Source of the DNA: Akebia trifoliata | Lineage: Eukaryota > Streptophyta > Magnoliopsida > Ranunculales > Lardizabalaceae | DNA: 64,000 bases | Assembly (NCBI GenBank): GCA_017979445.1 | Contig: CM030706.1 | Coordinates: forward strand, 13,006,967 to 13,070,966 | Reading direction: 5' to 3' | Shown here: positions 21,965 through 33,820 of the stretch, one piece after another | Numbering within the stretch: the first letter of the stretch is position 1 | Layout of the letters: each line of letters opens with the position of its first letter | The notes under the pieces: model-generated | What the model was told of the DNA's origin: nothing | What the model saw: only the letters and a program-made list of their open reading frames with translations | The model's database searches: none | Position numbers and translations under genes: made by a program

Positions 21965-23420
21965 TTGACTGTGTTGTATTCACTCTTTTTGTATTTTATT
22001 TTCATTAAGTGAATGTATGCCAAAAAGTTGAAAGATTAATGCAAAGAAAATATGTTTGTACTAACTTGGCCTCAGGTGTATCTATTGTTCCTGAAAACAC
22101 GAAGTTTTGAATAAGTCCTAGATTTTTCATCATCAGCCAAAATAGTAGTTTTTGAAATCTAATGAAATGTCTTTATCAAATGAGTATGATAAATTCAGAG
22201 TTTGCAAAATCTTTGGTTGTGACGATCCTGGTGTTTTTGCCACATATAAGGGATATAAGTGCCAATTATCTTTTGGTTCCTTTAGAGTCATCCCTAGTGC
22301 CCTAGTATTGGAAGACTGTTATCCACTTGGACCACGAGTTTTGGGAAAGATTTTTACTGTTTACAGTTTATACTCTTGCGGGCCAGGAGTTCTTTTTTTT
22401 GTTTTTGTTTTGTTGTTGTTTACCCTAATTGCCCCTGGTGCCAATTACGATTTTCACCATACCCGGTTTCCATGTTTTTGCGCATCGACGTCCTTTTTAG
22501 GATTTTCATCATGCCAGTGACTTTGATCTTGTCATAGTTTGATTCTTTTAATCATAGCGTCCTTTCAGGCTTTCACTATGCCCTTTCAGACTATGCTTGT
22601 ATTTTTAGATTTTTACATTACGGTTTTATTTGGAGCCTTTGTGTCTTTTTGGCTTGGTGATTCAAGTTGAGCTGCGAGATTGGCGACTCTACTCTTGTAG
22701 TAGCACTTTTTCTTGAGTAATCGATCTAGATTCCCCTATCGAGTTTGTTGACGACTATTCGTGATTCGGCAACTCAAGTTGAGCCGCGATATCGGCTACT
22801 CTACACTTCGACTACTTTTTTTTTTCGAATATCCGACTTGGATTCCCTTCTCGAGTCTTCAAACAACTAATAAGACTTGATATCCGGACCAAGTCGCAAG
22901 ATCATTGGTACTGCTATTGTCATTATATTGTCCTAGAACATTCCCTGATCAAAAAGGACTTTAAGTAGGACGAAATGTTGGCTTAGGCTAATGGTGGTGG
23001 AACGATACAAAAAGGTTAAGGTCTGGATGTATTTAGAGTGGTTTAGACATGGGGCTTGTCTATTTTTATTTTGAAAAGGTGATCTATGTCTCCTTCCAGC
23101 GTCTCTCGAACTTGTTTAGATTGGAGATTTGGGTCGAGCTTAGATCAAGTGTCCGAGTTTTTGACCTTTTTGATTTTTTTTGTAGTTTTAGCCGTTTACA
23201 GTTTATCCTCATGTGGCCAGGAGTAATTTGATACTTTTGATTTTTCTGATTTTCTCTTTGATTTTCTTTTTTTTTGTCACCTTTTTTTTGTATCATTTTG
23301 TAGTTGTTGACTTGCCCCAGTCTTAGGTTAAGAAATGAATGTGATGGCTCAAAAGGGTTGACTAGGGTTAGATAGTTTATTTAGGATAGCAAAGATGGCC
23401 TTTTGTCATCTCAGGATCAG
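21965..23420. other. Non-coding spacer after the gypsy pol
   Basis: Contains a diverged tandem duplication of about 103 bases (about 22665-22875; both copies start CAAGTTGAGC(T/C)GCGA) and T-rich runs. The part next to 23420 matches, in reverse, the sequence after the integrase at 60330 (CCATTTTGAGC / CCTTTTGAGCC), so it belongs to the 3' side of the minus-strand element. No gene is called. Confidence 0.5.
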
Positions 23421-23423
23421 TTC

Positions 23424-24514
23424 TTAGGCGTAGTACTTCTTAACAGTATTAGCATTGATTGGTTGCGGGAAGAATTGTCCGTCCATCTCCGTAAGGATCA
23501 GAACTCCTCTTGTCATTACCTTCTGCACGATGAATGGTCCCTCATATTTCGGTTTGAATTTTCCTCTAGCATCTTCTTGGATTGGCAAAATTTTCTTCAG
23601 AACAAGGTCTCTTGACAAAAATCTCTAGGTTTGACTTTCTTGTTGTAGGCACGAACTATTCGTCGTTGATAGATTTGTCCATGGCAAATGGCTGCAAGAC
23701 GTTTTTCTTCAATTAGATTCAGCTGATCAAACCGAGCTTGAATCCATTCAGTTTCATCTAACTCTGCTTCTTTTAAGATCTGGAGGGAGGAAATCTCAAC
23801 CTCTACGGGTAAGACTGCTTCTATTCCGTAGACCAATGAATACGGAGTTGCCCTAGTTGAAGTTCTGAACGAGGTTTGATAAGTGTGAAGTGCAAAAGGC
23901 AACATGTCATGCCAATCTTTATACATAACTGCCATCTTCTCGATAATTTTTTTGATATTCTTGTTGGTCGCCTCGACTGCTCAATTCATCTTAGGTCTGT
24001 AGGATACAGAGTTGTGATGAGTGATCTGGAAATCTTTGCACATCTTAATCATGTCTCTGTTCTTGAAGTTCTTGGCATTGTCAGTCACTAGTCCACTGGG
24101 AAGCCCATATCTGTAGATAATGTTGTTCTTGACAAACTTCAAGATGTTGTCTTTTATAACATTGGCGTAAGAGGCCGCTTTTACCCATTTGATAAAGTAA
24201 TCAATAGTGACCAGGATGAAGCGGTGCCCATTTGAAACTTTTGGCGAAATCTGCCAGATGACGTCTATGCCCCAGAGCGAGAAAGACCAAGGAGTAGTCA
24301 TATTATGGAATTCTGATGGTGGAACGTTGATCTTGTTGGCATAAATCTGACATAGATGGCATTTGCGAACATGCTGATAGCAGTCACTCTCCATTATCGT
24401 CCAGTAATATCCCATCCTTTTGATTTTTTTTGCTAGCATATGACCATTCATGTGGGATCCACAAACTCTCCCATGTACAGTCTCAATTAGTCGTTTCACT
24501 TCTGTTTCTACCAC
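23424..24514 (-). pseudogene. Integrase of minus-strand Tat-type gypsy element
   Basis: Inserts element DNA into the host genome. Residues in order: zinc-binding region with HVRKCHLCQ (24370), the core starting with WGIDVIW and VTIDYFIKWVKA with its catalytic Asp, IIYRYGLPSGLVTDNAKNFK with the second Asp, then a C-terminal part containing LPFALHTYQTSFRTSTRATP and DQLNLIEEKR, ending PINANTVKKYYA. There is one nonsense codon (TGA after RPKMN, near 23980) just before the AVEATNKN block carrying the catalytic Glu, and a frameshift near 23610. Order on the minus strand is protease, RT, RNase H, integrase, which defines Ty3/gypsy. Confidence 0.9.
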
Positions 24515-24589
24515 ACACCAAAGTAAGACATCGTGGTGTGATTTTTTATACAGGATACCATTGCTAATGAAGAATTACCCTGCCAATTT

Positions 24590-25572
24590 CTAAATAGTCC
24601 TTCGATCATTTGGCGTTGCATCTGAGGGGAGGGTTCGATCTTCGAGATATGCCTTGATGTCTGAGTACCATGGCTTTTCTTCAGATTCTTCTACTTCGAC
24701 GGGTAGACAGTAAGCTGGCTCGTCTTGAATTCCAATCTCGCTCGGATCGATGACCAAGTCTTCCGAAATACTGATCATAGAAGCAAGCGTAGCTAGTGCA
24801 TCTGCAAACTGATTCTTAGTGCTTGACATGTATGTGAATGAAATTCTATCATTCCTCCAGATACTCTTGGTAAGGGACCAATCTCTGCTCTCGGGTCTTC
24901 CGTTCTCCAGTCGTCTGATAGACTACTAAGATTGAATCTCCGAAAACATCAATCTCATCTACCTCGAGATCTAGTGCTGTTTTCAACCCTGCTATGCATG
25001 CTTCGTATTCAGCCTCATTGTTAGAACATTGGAATTTCAATTTAATGGCGATGGGCACGTGAGATCCATCCAGTTTGATTAAAACTTCCCTATTCCATTT
25101 CCTTTCAGATTTGTTGCTCCGTCGAAGTACATTTTCCAGCCCGATTCTTCATCATCATCATCGTTTTCAATCTCGATAAATAGTATGGCTTCATCTGGAA
25201 AGTTCGTTTTTAATGGCTCGTAATCAGGCAATGGGTGCTCGACTAAGTGATCGATGATAGCTTGCCCTTTGATGGCTTTTTGAGTGACATGGGTGATGTT
25301 GAACTCAGATAATAATAATTGCCACTTCGCTGTACGATCTGTTAATGCCGATTTTTCGAATAGGTACTTCAGGGGTCCATCCTGGCTATAAGCATAGTTG
25401 AGTAACTAAGCAAATAGTGACGTAGTCGTTGAGATGCCCAGACTAATGCGCAACAAGTTTTCTCAAGCATTGAATATTTTACTTCGTATTCGATAAATTT
25501 CTTGCTGAGATAGTAGATGGCCTGTTCCTTCTGTCCCGATTCATCATTTTTTTTTTCTAGCACACATCCCAT
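24590..25572 (-). pseudogene. Two RNase H regions of the minus-strand gypsy element
   Basis: The first region (25572-25369) has IYYLSKKFIEYEVKYSMLEK and LRHYLLSY, the RNase H that follows RT in all gypsy elements. After a linker ending WKMYFDGATN (near 25130) comes a second RNase H: Asp in YFDGA, Glu in SNNEAEYEAC and Asp in FGDSILVV are its likely catalytic residues (25130-24930). A second RNase H between pol and integrase is characteristic of the Tat lineage. The 3' part (24829-24590) has NQFADALATLASM and an acidic linker to integrase. Frames change at least twice, so no full polyprotein can be made. Confidence 0.88.
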
Positions 25573-25654
25573 TGACGTTTTTTTGCACTGAGATGTACAT
25601 CAGTAGAGGTCGCCCTGGAGTATGAGGGACTAGGACTGGTGGATTGAGTAGATA

Positions 25655-26849
25655 TTACTTGATTTTATCGAACGCTTCCTGACAGTCCTTGTTCCACTTC
25701 TTTGGTGTGTCTTTCCTCAGTAGCTTGAAGACTGGTTTGCAGATAGGTGTGAGTTGAGCAATAAATCGACTGATATATTGTATTCTCCCCAAGAATGCCC
25801 GAACATCTCTCTCTGAAACGGGTACTTTCATCTCGAGGATATACTTGGTTTTCACCGGATTATCTCGATGCCCCTTCTACTGACGATGAACCCGAATAAC
25901 TTGCCCGATGTTGCCCCGAATACACATTTTGCTGGATTGAGCCGTAAATTGTACTTTCTCAGCCTGTCGAACAACTTCTTTAGATTCACCAGATGGTTTT
26001 ATTCGATGCCAGATTTAACAATCATGTCGTCTATGTAGACCTCTATTTCCTTATGGATCATATCGTGAAATAGTACAATCATTGCCCGTTGGTAAGTCGC
26101 CCATGCATTCTTCAGCCCAAATGACATGACTTTGTAGTGGAACGTGCCCCATGGTGTGATGAATGCTATTTTTTCTTGTTCTTCTTCTACCATTTTTATC
26201 TGGTTATAGCCTGAGAAGCCATCCATGAATGAGAACATGCTGTGTCCCGCTGTACTGTCGACTAGAGTGTCGATGTGTGGTAATGGAAAATCATCCTTAG
26301 GATTGGCCTTTTTCAAGTCTCGATAGTTAACACACATGCGCACCTTCCCATCTTTCAGGGTACGTAGATACTGTAAGAAATCCTGCTTCGAATTGCTTCA
26401 TAATCTCATCTTTGACTTTGAGGGTCCATTCTCGCTTCAATCTTCTTAGTTTTTGCTTGATTGACTTACTTCTAGAAGCAATTAACATTTTGTGTACAAC
26501 AAGATCTGTATCTAAACCTGGCATATCCCTGTACGACCATGCGAAGACGTCTTGATACTTTCATAAGATTCGACCATTTTTTTTTCTGCTGTGATGTTAA
26601 TAAGGCTCCAATCTTGACAATTCGTGGGTCCTCTTCGGTACCAAGATTGATTGAATCTATATCCTCGATGTTTGACTGAACACCTTTCTTGTGACATTTT
26701 ACCAAGTCTTTGATTTCTTTAAGTGGGTATTCTATTTCATCCTCAGATTCTTCTTCGATCCCCATGAGGTCGAAGTCGAGTTCAAGATCGAAATCATACT
26801 CGTCCCTTTCAAATTCTGTTTTATCAGGATACTCATTTGATTTAGACAA
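25655..26849 (-). pseudogene. Reverse transcriptase of the minus-strand gypsy element
   Basis: An acidic N-terminal linker (EYDFDLELDFDLMG) is followed by SYRDMPGLDTDLVVHK, KQKLRRLKREWTLKVKDEI and FEAGFLTVSTYPE. Next come RMCVNYRDLKKANPKDDFPL, FSFMDGFSGYNQIKM (first catalytic Asp), PWGTFHYKVMSFGLKNA and VYIDDMIVKS (YIDD box). The connection domain (25855-25655) has VRAFLGRIQYISRFIAQLTP. A deletion after TYPE removes the expected valine-asparagine-proline-rich block before KDGKVRMCV and shifts the frame. Other frameshifts occur near 26510 and between 25999 and 25855. Confidence 0.93.
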
Positions 26850-26859
26850 ATCCCTTGAA

Positions 26860-27819
26860 AACTCTTTTTTTTTTTTTTTTGGAAAATATCTATTTTTTTT
26901 TACAATTTTGAAAGATTTTTGATATTTTTGTCTTTTGAGAAATTTTTGATTTTTTTGGTTTTTGAGTAATATTTATTTTTTTTTGTGATTTTCTGGATAC
27001 CTGAAATAAGAAGAACAATCATGTAAATTCGTTAATACAGATAGGGAGCCCCCAAAACAGTCTTTACCCTAGGACAAGGGCTCGTTATGATCCTCGGGCA
27101 AACTAGATTTGACTAATGGCATTTTTTTTGGAGGCCTTAACAGCCTCGGTTAATGGGAATTGCTCCCAATTGTTTAGGATTTTTCCTTCTCTGAGGGGGT
27201 GGATGAGATGAAAGAGTGATTTGTTGGGTGATTTGATCGTTGGTTCATCAGGATAGGGCATAGCCCTTCCCAAGCTTGGCGGGATGACGACGAATGCCCA
27301 GTCGATTCCAGTGGGAAAGGGTGATTCTTTATCTAGGCTTGTGGTGATTTCCACTTTTGCAGGCTCTTGGGTAGTCTCTGATAGATTTTCGTTGGAATCC
27401 CCATTGAATAAATATCAATGCCTTCTATGAAGGATGGTTGGGATTCTACAACTGAGTTTTCATGAATGTGCACAGGTTTGAAATTTACCACTTTTGGCCT
27501 TTTTACCGATCTTGTTTGCAGCGATTCTGATAAACTGTTGGGCCTAATCTACGATTTTGGGAAGCTGACACTGATATGAGGAACTCTGCCCAGGTTCCAA
27601 ACATTCGGTTTTCGGTTTTGCCTTCTTGCTAGTCGAAGCTCTCTCTTTTTGTCGTTCATTTCTGCTATGTCCTTTTTCGTGGGTTTAAACCCCAAAAAAA
27701 AATAAGGATCGTACTTTTTTTTCTTCAACCGGTGTAGCTTTCCCTCTTCCTCCTGGTCCCAACCCTTGCCTGGGTCGGTAACCTACTCTTTTGAAAATTC
27801 GACCAATCATTAGATTTGT
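26860..27819 (-). pseudogene. Linker region between protease and RT, with a G-patch-like block
   Basis: Immediately downstream of the protease on the minus strand the sequence reads MIGRIFKRVGYRPRQGLG (27812-27755), a glycine-rich block like the one placed here in other Tat polyproteins. The rest is Pro/Lys/Ser-rich linker in changing frames (for example MEITTSLDKESPFPTGI at 27354) with poly-T slippage tracts near 26865-26880. It has no catalytic motif. Confidence 0.6.
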
Positions 27820-28550
27820 CTATGATAGTTCTGCCTTTACTTTCTCCTTCCCTTTTTCCACGTGGTTGACAGTAACAAATTGATATGAATGATAAAGTGC
27901 CTTGTCCTTCATCATTTCGATATCGAAAAACGGCATATCTAGAGCTCTTTCAGTTGGGATAAGATTTTCTGCTAATACTAATGTCATCCTCTGCCCTATG
28001 ATAAATTTGACTATTTGATGCAACGAGGAAGGTACAGCCCCTGCTATATGGATCCACAACCTGCCCAGTAATAAATTGAAGGCTGTCGATATCTCCATGA
28101 CCTCAAACGTTACCTCGAAGGTGCAAGGACTTATTGTGATTGGTAGGTCAACCTTTCCCAAGGAGTCTCTTATTGAACTGTCGAAGCCTCCGATAACCTT
28201 GTTGTTGGGCTTGCCATGTGACCAATCAGCATTGAGTTTTCGGAAGGTTTCAAACAGACAGACATTGAGGGTCGAGCCGTTATCAATCAATACCCTGGCA
28301 ACCATTTTGCCTTTGCACATGACCATGATGTTTAACGGTTCTAAGTGTCCCCGCCCTTCAGGCACAAATTCACTTTCAGTGAAGATAATGGGATTGGGGG
28401 CATGATCTGACCAACAGTTTGCTCCAACTGTGCTGGTGAGGTAGTTGCAAATACATGTGATTTTCTCAGAACTCTCAGTAATGCCTCTTGATGTTCCTCC
28501 GATTTTTGCATCATGCCCAGAATACTGATTTGAGCTGGCTGTTTGTTCAA
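27820..28550 (-). pseudogene. Aspartic protease of the minus-strand gypsy element
   Basis: Cuts the Gag-Pol polyprotein. The block SILGMMQKSEEHQEALLRVL (about 28530-28470) is the usual Tat lead-in. Then PEGRGHLEPLNIMVMCKGK and ARVLIDNGSTLNV with the catalytic Asp (DNGS; DTG/DSG in other families), and further on LLGRLWIHIAGAVPSSLHQ. The open stretch runs 28365-27820 without a stop; its lead-in is in another frame overlapping at 28341-28365. Of all parts of this element it is the least damaged. Confidence 0.9.
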
Positions 28551-29266
28551 TTATTCTATTATATTGTGCTCACTCTTACGAACGAGCTTAATGAAATCTG
28601 CAGCTTCCTTGTCCGTCACCTTCACTTTCTTTTCTATCTTGTCATCTTTGTACAACTTACCCTTTCCTTTTGCTTTCCTTTTTTTCTTCATCTATCACCT
28701 TTTTTGCAGTCTATTTTGTTTCTTCCTTGATGCTTACCCCCTTTTCTGGTATTTTTGACATCTCCCTGCCCTTATCATATGGCCGATATCAGCCACCATT
28801 ACTTTCTTCATGGTTTCAACCCCTGTGGTTGTGGTGATAGTAGTCTCGTAGCTCCAGGCACTGCTTGGTTGGAGCTGTAAGAGAATGGTTTAGGTGAGTT
28901 TATGGTCATGGGGGGTGGATCGGGGTTTACATTGAGAATGAGGGGTGGTGGTGATGATTGAGAAGTAGTGGTGGTAAGAGGAGTTATTTGAGGAGTTGAT
29001 GGAGTATATGGAATGACGAGCGGTGGATGTGAAGATGAAATGTATGGTATATGAAGGGAGTTCGAGTTGATCCTTGAGAATATGGTAGTGTGTAGGGTAT
29101 AACCAAAGGAGGTCGGGTCGAATTTTGATGGTTTGGTGATCCGTAAGGCATAACTAAAGGCGGTCAGGTAGTAGTATTTTGATGAGTGGGATGGATAGTG
29201 AGATCGGCCATTCTGAGAAGTAGCTGTGAATTTTACGATGAATTTGTTGTATAATGGTTGACTGTG
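28551..29266 (-). pseudogene. Gag-protease linker, decayed
   Basis: Minus-strand text is Pro/Thr/Ser-rich (for example PPLILNVNPDPPPMTIN) with several stops and Lys-rich stretches. Its position between the zinc knuckle of gag and the protease lead-in makes it the linker of the polyprotein. No domain is recognised. Confidence 0.5.
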
Positions 29267-30203
29267 TTAACCGTTGACGTCCTTTGGTTTTTTTGTGAAG
29301 TATACCCTAATTTTTACCCCGATAGGCACTATCAAATCCGAGGGATTGAAGTCGAGTTTTCCGCAAACGACGTTTACCCTATTCCCACTCCTCTCCCCAT
29401 TATGAGTAGGTAGGGGGTTTTGATTGATATTCTGTTGTTGGGGAGGGTTAGCAGGTCTATCTAGGATGAGAACCTTTTTATCGATCAAATTCTGTACTTA
29501 ATGTTTGAACAGCCAGCATTGGTCTATAGAGTGGCCTGGTGCATCTATGTGAAATTCGCAGAACAAATTGGGGTTGTACCCTGGCCCTTTAACAACCTCA
29601 GGATTTGGCGGATATTTTGCAAGATACTCACCCCTGAGCAAGATTGGCAGTAACTCCAATAGTGTCATAGGTAACCTAGTGAACACTCTATTTACTCTGT
29701 TGGGCCGTGCCTGCTGATTCTGCCTATATAGTGGTGCCTGCTGTGCAGCTGGTGGAGAATTTGCTCGAAATGGATTCTGAGGTGGATGGTTCCATGTCGG
29801 TGTTGGAGCCCATGAAGTTGATGGTGCTTGTGGTCTTGGTGCTGGTGAAGGGATGAAGAGGGGTCGGTTTGGCTGTACGTTGTTAACTTGTGGTTCTTCC
29901 TTCTTCTTTCCCGTAGGCATTGGCATTCTTTGAGAGGGGATTCCTATTGTTGCCCCTAAACTCGTGAAATCAAAGATCAGACCGGTTCGGATCCCATCTT
30001 CGACTCGGTCTGCTACCTGTACCAGATTTGAGAATGTGCCTGTGGTATGCCCCACCAGATGAGTATAGAAGGCGTGCCTAGTATTAAGATAAACATGGTG
30101 TTCATCTCTTGCTCGGTCATTGCTGGCCTTACTTCTAAGGCCCACTCTCGCCATCTCTGTGCATATTATTTCACCGTTTTCCGTTGCTTTCTTGTCATCT
30201 TGG
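29267..30203 (-). pseudogene. Gag, 3' part, of the minus-strand gypsy element
   Basis: Encodes the C-terminal half of the capsid protein: FYTHLVGHTTGTFSNLVQVA, VEDGIRTGLIFDF, a Pro-rich stretch, and a zinc-knuckle-like end (CEFHIDAPGHSIDQCWLFKH, about 29555-29500) followed by a stop and LIDKKVLILDRP. Upstream the better gag frame reads YAQRWREWA and TEQEMNTMFILILGTP and then needs a one-base shift to reach FYTHLVG, so a deletion near 30070 broke it. The gag is interrupted exactly at 30203 by the inserted element; the first 28 or so codons of the open frame that starts at 30289 are LTR sequence, not gag. Its 5' half continues at 42010. Confidence 0.88.
30199..30203. other. Left target site duplication
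   Basis: CTTGG precedes the LTR start TGTAGACACC. TTTGG follows the other LTR at 42011-42015. Four of five bases match. Confidence 0.7.
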
Positions 30204-31981
30204 TGTAGACACCTCATTTTTGCACTCACCTGATTAATCAACTCGTCAACCCGATCGCAATGATTCCCAATGATGTATGTTATTTCCATTGCTTTATTTT
30301 GTTACTAGAAATGTTTCAGAAATCCGGATGAGGTATCTCGAACTGACAAAACCTTAGAAACCACACTACGCTAGGAAAATACGACTCCAGAAACATAGAA
30401 ATCATCATCTTATAGACCCAAAAAGAAGCTCACGATAAAAATCACTAAAAATTGATCAAATTACCAAAATACCCCTAACATCGAAACAATCCTAAAGCCT
30501 ACGTTACGATTAGGAAAATCCATTTAAACACATAAAACAACAAATCGAAACCAAATAAATCATTTCGCCAATTTTCACAAAATTTGACAAAATTATTAAA
30601 ATGCCCCTCATAAAGTTCATGACCATTTCACATAAAAATTTCATAAATGACACAAACCAATATTTCCATTGAATTTCTTACGAAAAATTGATTCTAAAAC
30701 ATCGTGGAACATAAAAAACCGACTTAAAACGTGAAAAGTCCTCTTCAGGGGCAAAACGGTAATTTCATAATTTTTATAATTAAAATTTTTGAAATTAATA
30801 AATAAAACATTAAGTAATTAAAATGAAACATTAATGAAATTAATTTAAAAATTTGAACCTAAAAAATCGATCAATCGGGCTCTCATGAAAAATTGTTGAG
30901 GGTTCGTGAGATATTTCTTTAAGGACCCCTCCATTTGGGGGTCTAAAGAATTAAAGATATAATAGAGGGGGGTTCTCCAAAAATTTAAAGTCAATCAAGC
31001 AAGACTAAAGTCAAGGTATTAAAGTCAATCAAGCAAGACTAAAGTCAAAATTAAAGTCAATTAAGCAAGACTGAAGTCAAAGATATAAAAAATCAATCAA
31101 TTAAGACTAAAGTCAAAATATTAAAAGTCAATCAAATAAGACCAAAAGTCATAATAGAGTTCTAATTAAATAATAACTCAATCTAATAGAGTTCTAACTA
31201 AAACACAACTCCACCTAAAACAATTCTAATTAAAACACAACTCTACCTAAAACAATTCTAATTAAAACACAACTCTACCTAAAACGAGACTAATTAAAAC
31301 ACAACTCTAATTAAAAGAACTCTAATTAAACACTAACTCTATCAAAATCAACCCTTAAAAAAATCTATAAATAGGGGTGCTCACACCTTATTTTCATATC
31401 AAATCATAAACCCTAAGAGAAGTAGGTCTAAAAGCCCCCTAGCCTCCCATAAACCCTAGTTTTGGAGCCCCAACTCCTTACCTAACATCCCTTCTTCGAT
31501 TTTAGCCTAAAAAACACATACAAACCCTTTAAAAATACCCCAAAATCCATTAACAAACTCGAAGAATTCAGATCCAAGAAAGAAGAGATACCTTGTCTCG
31601 GAGATCGAAAATTAAATCCGGAGACAGAACGAAGCAAGAAGTACGGTACAAGGAGCAATTTTTGTCGGATCTAAGGGAACAAAGTCTTTGCTATCGGAAA
31701 GGTGTAACTTTTATTTTTTATTTTTTTTATATCTAGGTTTTTTTAACAATATAACCTATTTGGAAAGTTAGTAGAGATCGGCTTTGGCCGGGTGGGGTTA
31801 GTGCCTAACACCTTCCAACCCCGTAACATGATCTCCGAATTCAGTTTTTTCTGTTCTAGATTAGTTCTTTATTTATTTAGAGTCATTGATCGGTTCCTAG
31901 ACCGTCATAACTAGGTGGCGACTCCCAAACCTCAAGGGTCAAAAGTGGATCCGTGCACCCCACGGATCGATGGCGCTTTGA
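30204..31981 (+). repeat. 5' LTR of the nested element
   Basis: Begins TGTAGACACC and ends GGCGCTTTGA, 1778 bases. It matches 40262-42010 throughout; in the first 200 aligned bases I count about ten differences. It has one more copy of a 32-base AATTCTAATTAAAACACAAC-type unit (31220-31290) than the 3' LTR, which explains its extra length. A CTATAAATAGGGGTGC block (about 31361-31380) is a likely TATA box for the element's transcript. Confidence 0.92.
31361..31380 (+). promoter_or_regulatory. Putative LTR promoter TATA box
   Basis: TCTATAAATAGGGGTGC, a near-consensus plant TATA box, sits in the second half of the LTR and is conserved in the other LTR (about 41391-41407). Confidence 0.6.
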
Positions 31982-31982
31982 G

Positions 31983-32002
31983 TGGCGACTCCACTGGGGA
32001 TC
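31983..32002 (+). other. Primer binding site, tRNA-Arg type
   Basis: TGGCGACTCCACTGGGGATC starts one base after the LTR. It begins TGG, as required to pair with the CCA end of a tRNA, and fits the 3' end of plant tRNA-Arg with a GACTCC acceptor stem from memory of that tRNA. This is the site where minus-strand DNA synthesis would begin. Confidence 0.75.
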
Positions 32003-32775
32003 ATTGAGGATCAAACTTGAAAAACCCCAAGTATGGGATGCATTGCTAGTAGGACCTTTTTTTATTTTATTTTATTTTTTATTTTTAGTTATTTGTTTAT
32101 TTGTTATTTATTTATTTTTATCATTCTCTTTGACATAATTATGGATCATTTGTTTGGATTTCGAATACTTTATTTTGGCACATTTTCATGGTTCAAGGTA
32201 TGATCATTCGGACTAACCCTAAATAATGTAGGATGTCAAGAGGATAATTGTGTGAAAAAATGGTTGTTGAACCATTTTCATTGTTTGGTTTATTTACTAT
32301 TTTTGGGTTGTATTATTTTTCTTGGCATTATTTGGATTGCTTTTGCGTATGTCATTTTTGAATATTACTTTTTAGGATTCAATCTAGGGTCATTTTGGGA
32401 TGACCCTAAATAATGAAAGATTCAAATTGACATAAATTGAGGATAGAATGATGGTGGTTGGGATGAGAGTTATGACTTTTTTTTTAAAAGGAAGAAAAAA
32501 ATAATTTTGGATGATTTGTTTTAGCACGTTACTAGGCATATGTGGCGAATTGTGAAAATAAATTATTTGTGAGTGATGTGGTAAGAAATAAAAAAATTTC
32601 TTTTTTAATGTTGTTCATGATGAGGAGAGGATTTCAAGAAAAAAAAATCAGAAAAAAATCGTAAAAACAAAAAAATCACGTGGTGTGCCATTAGTAGAAA
32701 ACAACTTTTGCTGTTTTTATCATTTTCTCCATGTGTTTAAAAACGAAAAAAAACAGCAAGAAAATAGGCGTTTTT
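32003..32775. other. Leader of the nested element
   Basis: T-rich non-coding DNA. A diverged duplication of about 185 bases is visible (the word ACCCTAAATAATG near 32215 and again near 32402, each followed by similar text). Confidence 0.45.
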
Positions 32776-32797
32776 TCCTCTCTCTCTCTCTCTCTTT
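32776..32797. repeat. (CT)n microsatellite
   Basis: A run of CT dinucleotides in front of a start codon at 32805. Confidence 0.85.
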
Positions 32798-32804
32798 GAT
32801 TTTA

Positions 32805-33030
32805 ATGGAAACATCACAACAAGTGATTAAGCCTACAATGGCAAAGAGAGAGGGAAGGAACAGTTCTTGATCCCAAAGCTTGAGAAATATGGACGGATGG
32901 AATCCAATCTGGAATACTTCATGGGAGGAAACCAATACATATTCTTCTTGAAGGGACCATGCATAGGTGGAAGAAGAGGCCCACTCTACTGTAGCAACAT
33001 AACATCAGATAACCCAGGATGGGTTTTGTG
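32805..33030 (+). pseudogene. Possible captured gene piece, function unknown
   Basis: A CT-rich leader precedes METSQQVIKPTMAKREGRNS. After a frame change the text continues as PKLEKYGRMESNLEYFMGGN and FFLKGPCIGGRRGPLYC, then ends in a stop near 33030. This is more protein-like than its surroundings (balanced residues, Gly/Cys-rich, no simple repeats), and unlike any retrotransposon protein I recognise. I cannot name it. On the other strand at 33129-33544 two overlapping short frames (MIESDQNPNIHPSIDRS and MPKQLQQIPSLNDMTTN) look similarly protein-like. The simplest idea is that the nested element picked up part of a host gene. Evidence is weak. Confidence 0.25.
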
Positions 33031-33820
33031 ATAAAATGAAGGTTACATACTATAGTGGTCCCACAAGGACTGCGGCATCACAGTCTTGTTCGACTCGTGG
33101 AAATCTAATCCATGGCTGAGTTACGACTCTACTCGTTTGCTCTCTCTTCTTGATATTCTACCAATACATGGAAGATCGATGGATCAGATTCAAGATCATC
33201 ATAAAATAAAAGCCAACTCCTCCATTGATCGGTACTCCTATGTGGTTCTTGAGGATCAACATTGAGTAATCTGATGAGATTTGGATTGGCTGTTATGTTT
33301 GGGGTCAACTCGGCTATTGGATACCTTCTAACGTTGGTGGTCATGTCGTTTAATGAAGGTATTTGTTGCAGTTGTTTTGGCACTCACGTTTGAGTTTTTT
33401 TTTGTATAGGAGCAGCGATGAAGATCTCATTGTTCTAGTAAATCCATGTGCGTGTGCTGGAGAAATTGAGAAGATTTCGATCTTGATCTCTCTAGATCTA
33501 TCGATTGATGGATGAATATTTGGATTTTGATCTGATTCTATCAATCCGAACCTTTTTACTTGTGCTCATCGTTTTTTAGTTTTTTGCTTTTAATAATTTT
33601 TCATATATAATATATAAAAAATTTCTTTTCTTAAAAAAAAAATAAAATTGCTGCATGTGTGTTTTGCTGGCAGCATATTGGTTGGATTGGCAGCAACAAA
33701 ATTGGCGTGTATTAAAAAAAAACAAAAAAAAAAAAAGAGAGAGTCTGTGCTATTAGCAACAGCAACAGTGAAAAAAAAAACTTTGGTTAGAACTAATTTT
33801 AGGAGACATGCTATCATGAC

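Noticed and set aside
22152..22520. 122-codon plus-strand frame
   Set aside because: No domain; lies in the 3' non-coding part of the gypsy element with T-rich tracts.
30204..30289. Gag start MEITYIIGNHCDRVDELINQ
   Set aside because: This text is LTR sequence: it recurs at 40262-40347 on the minus strand of the other LTR.
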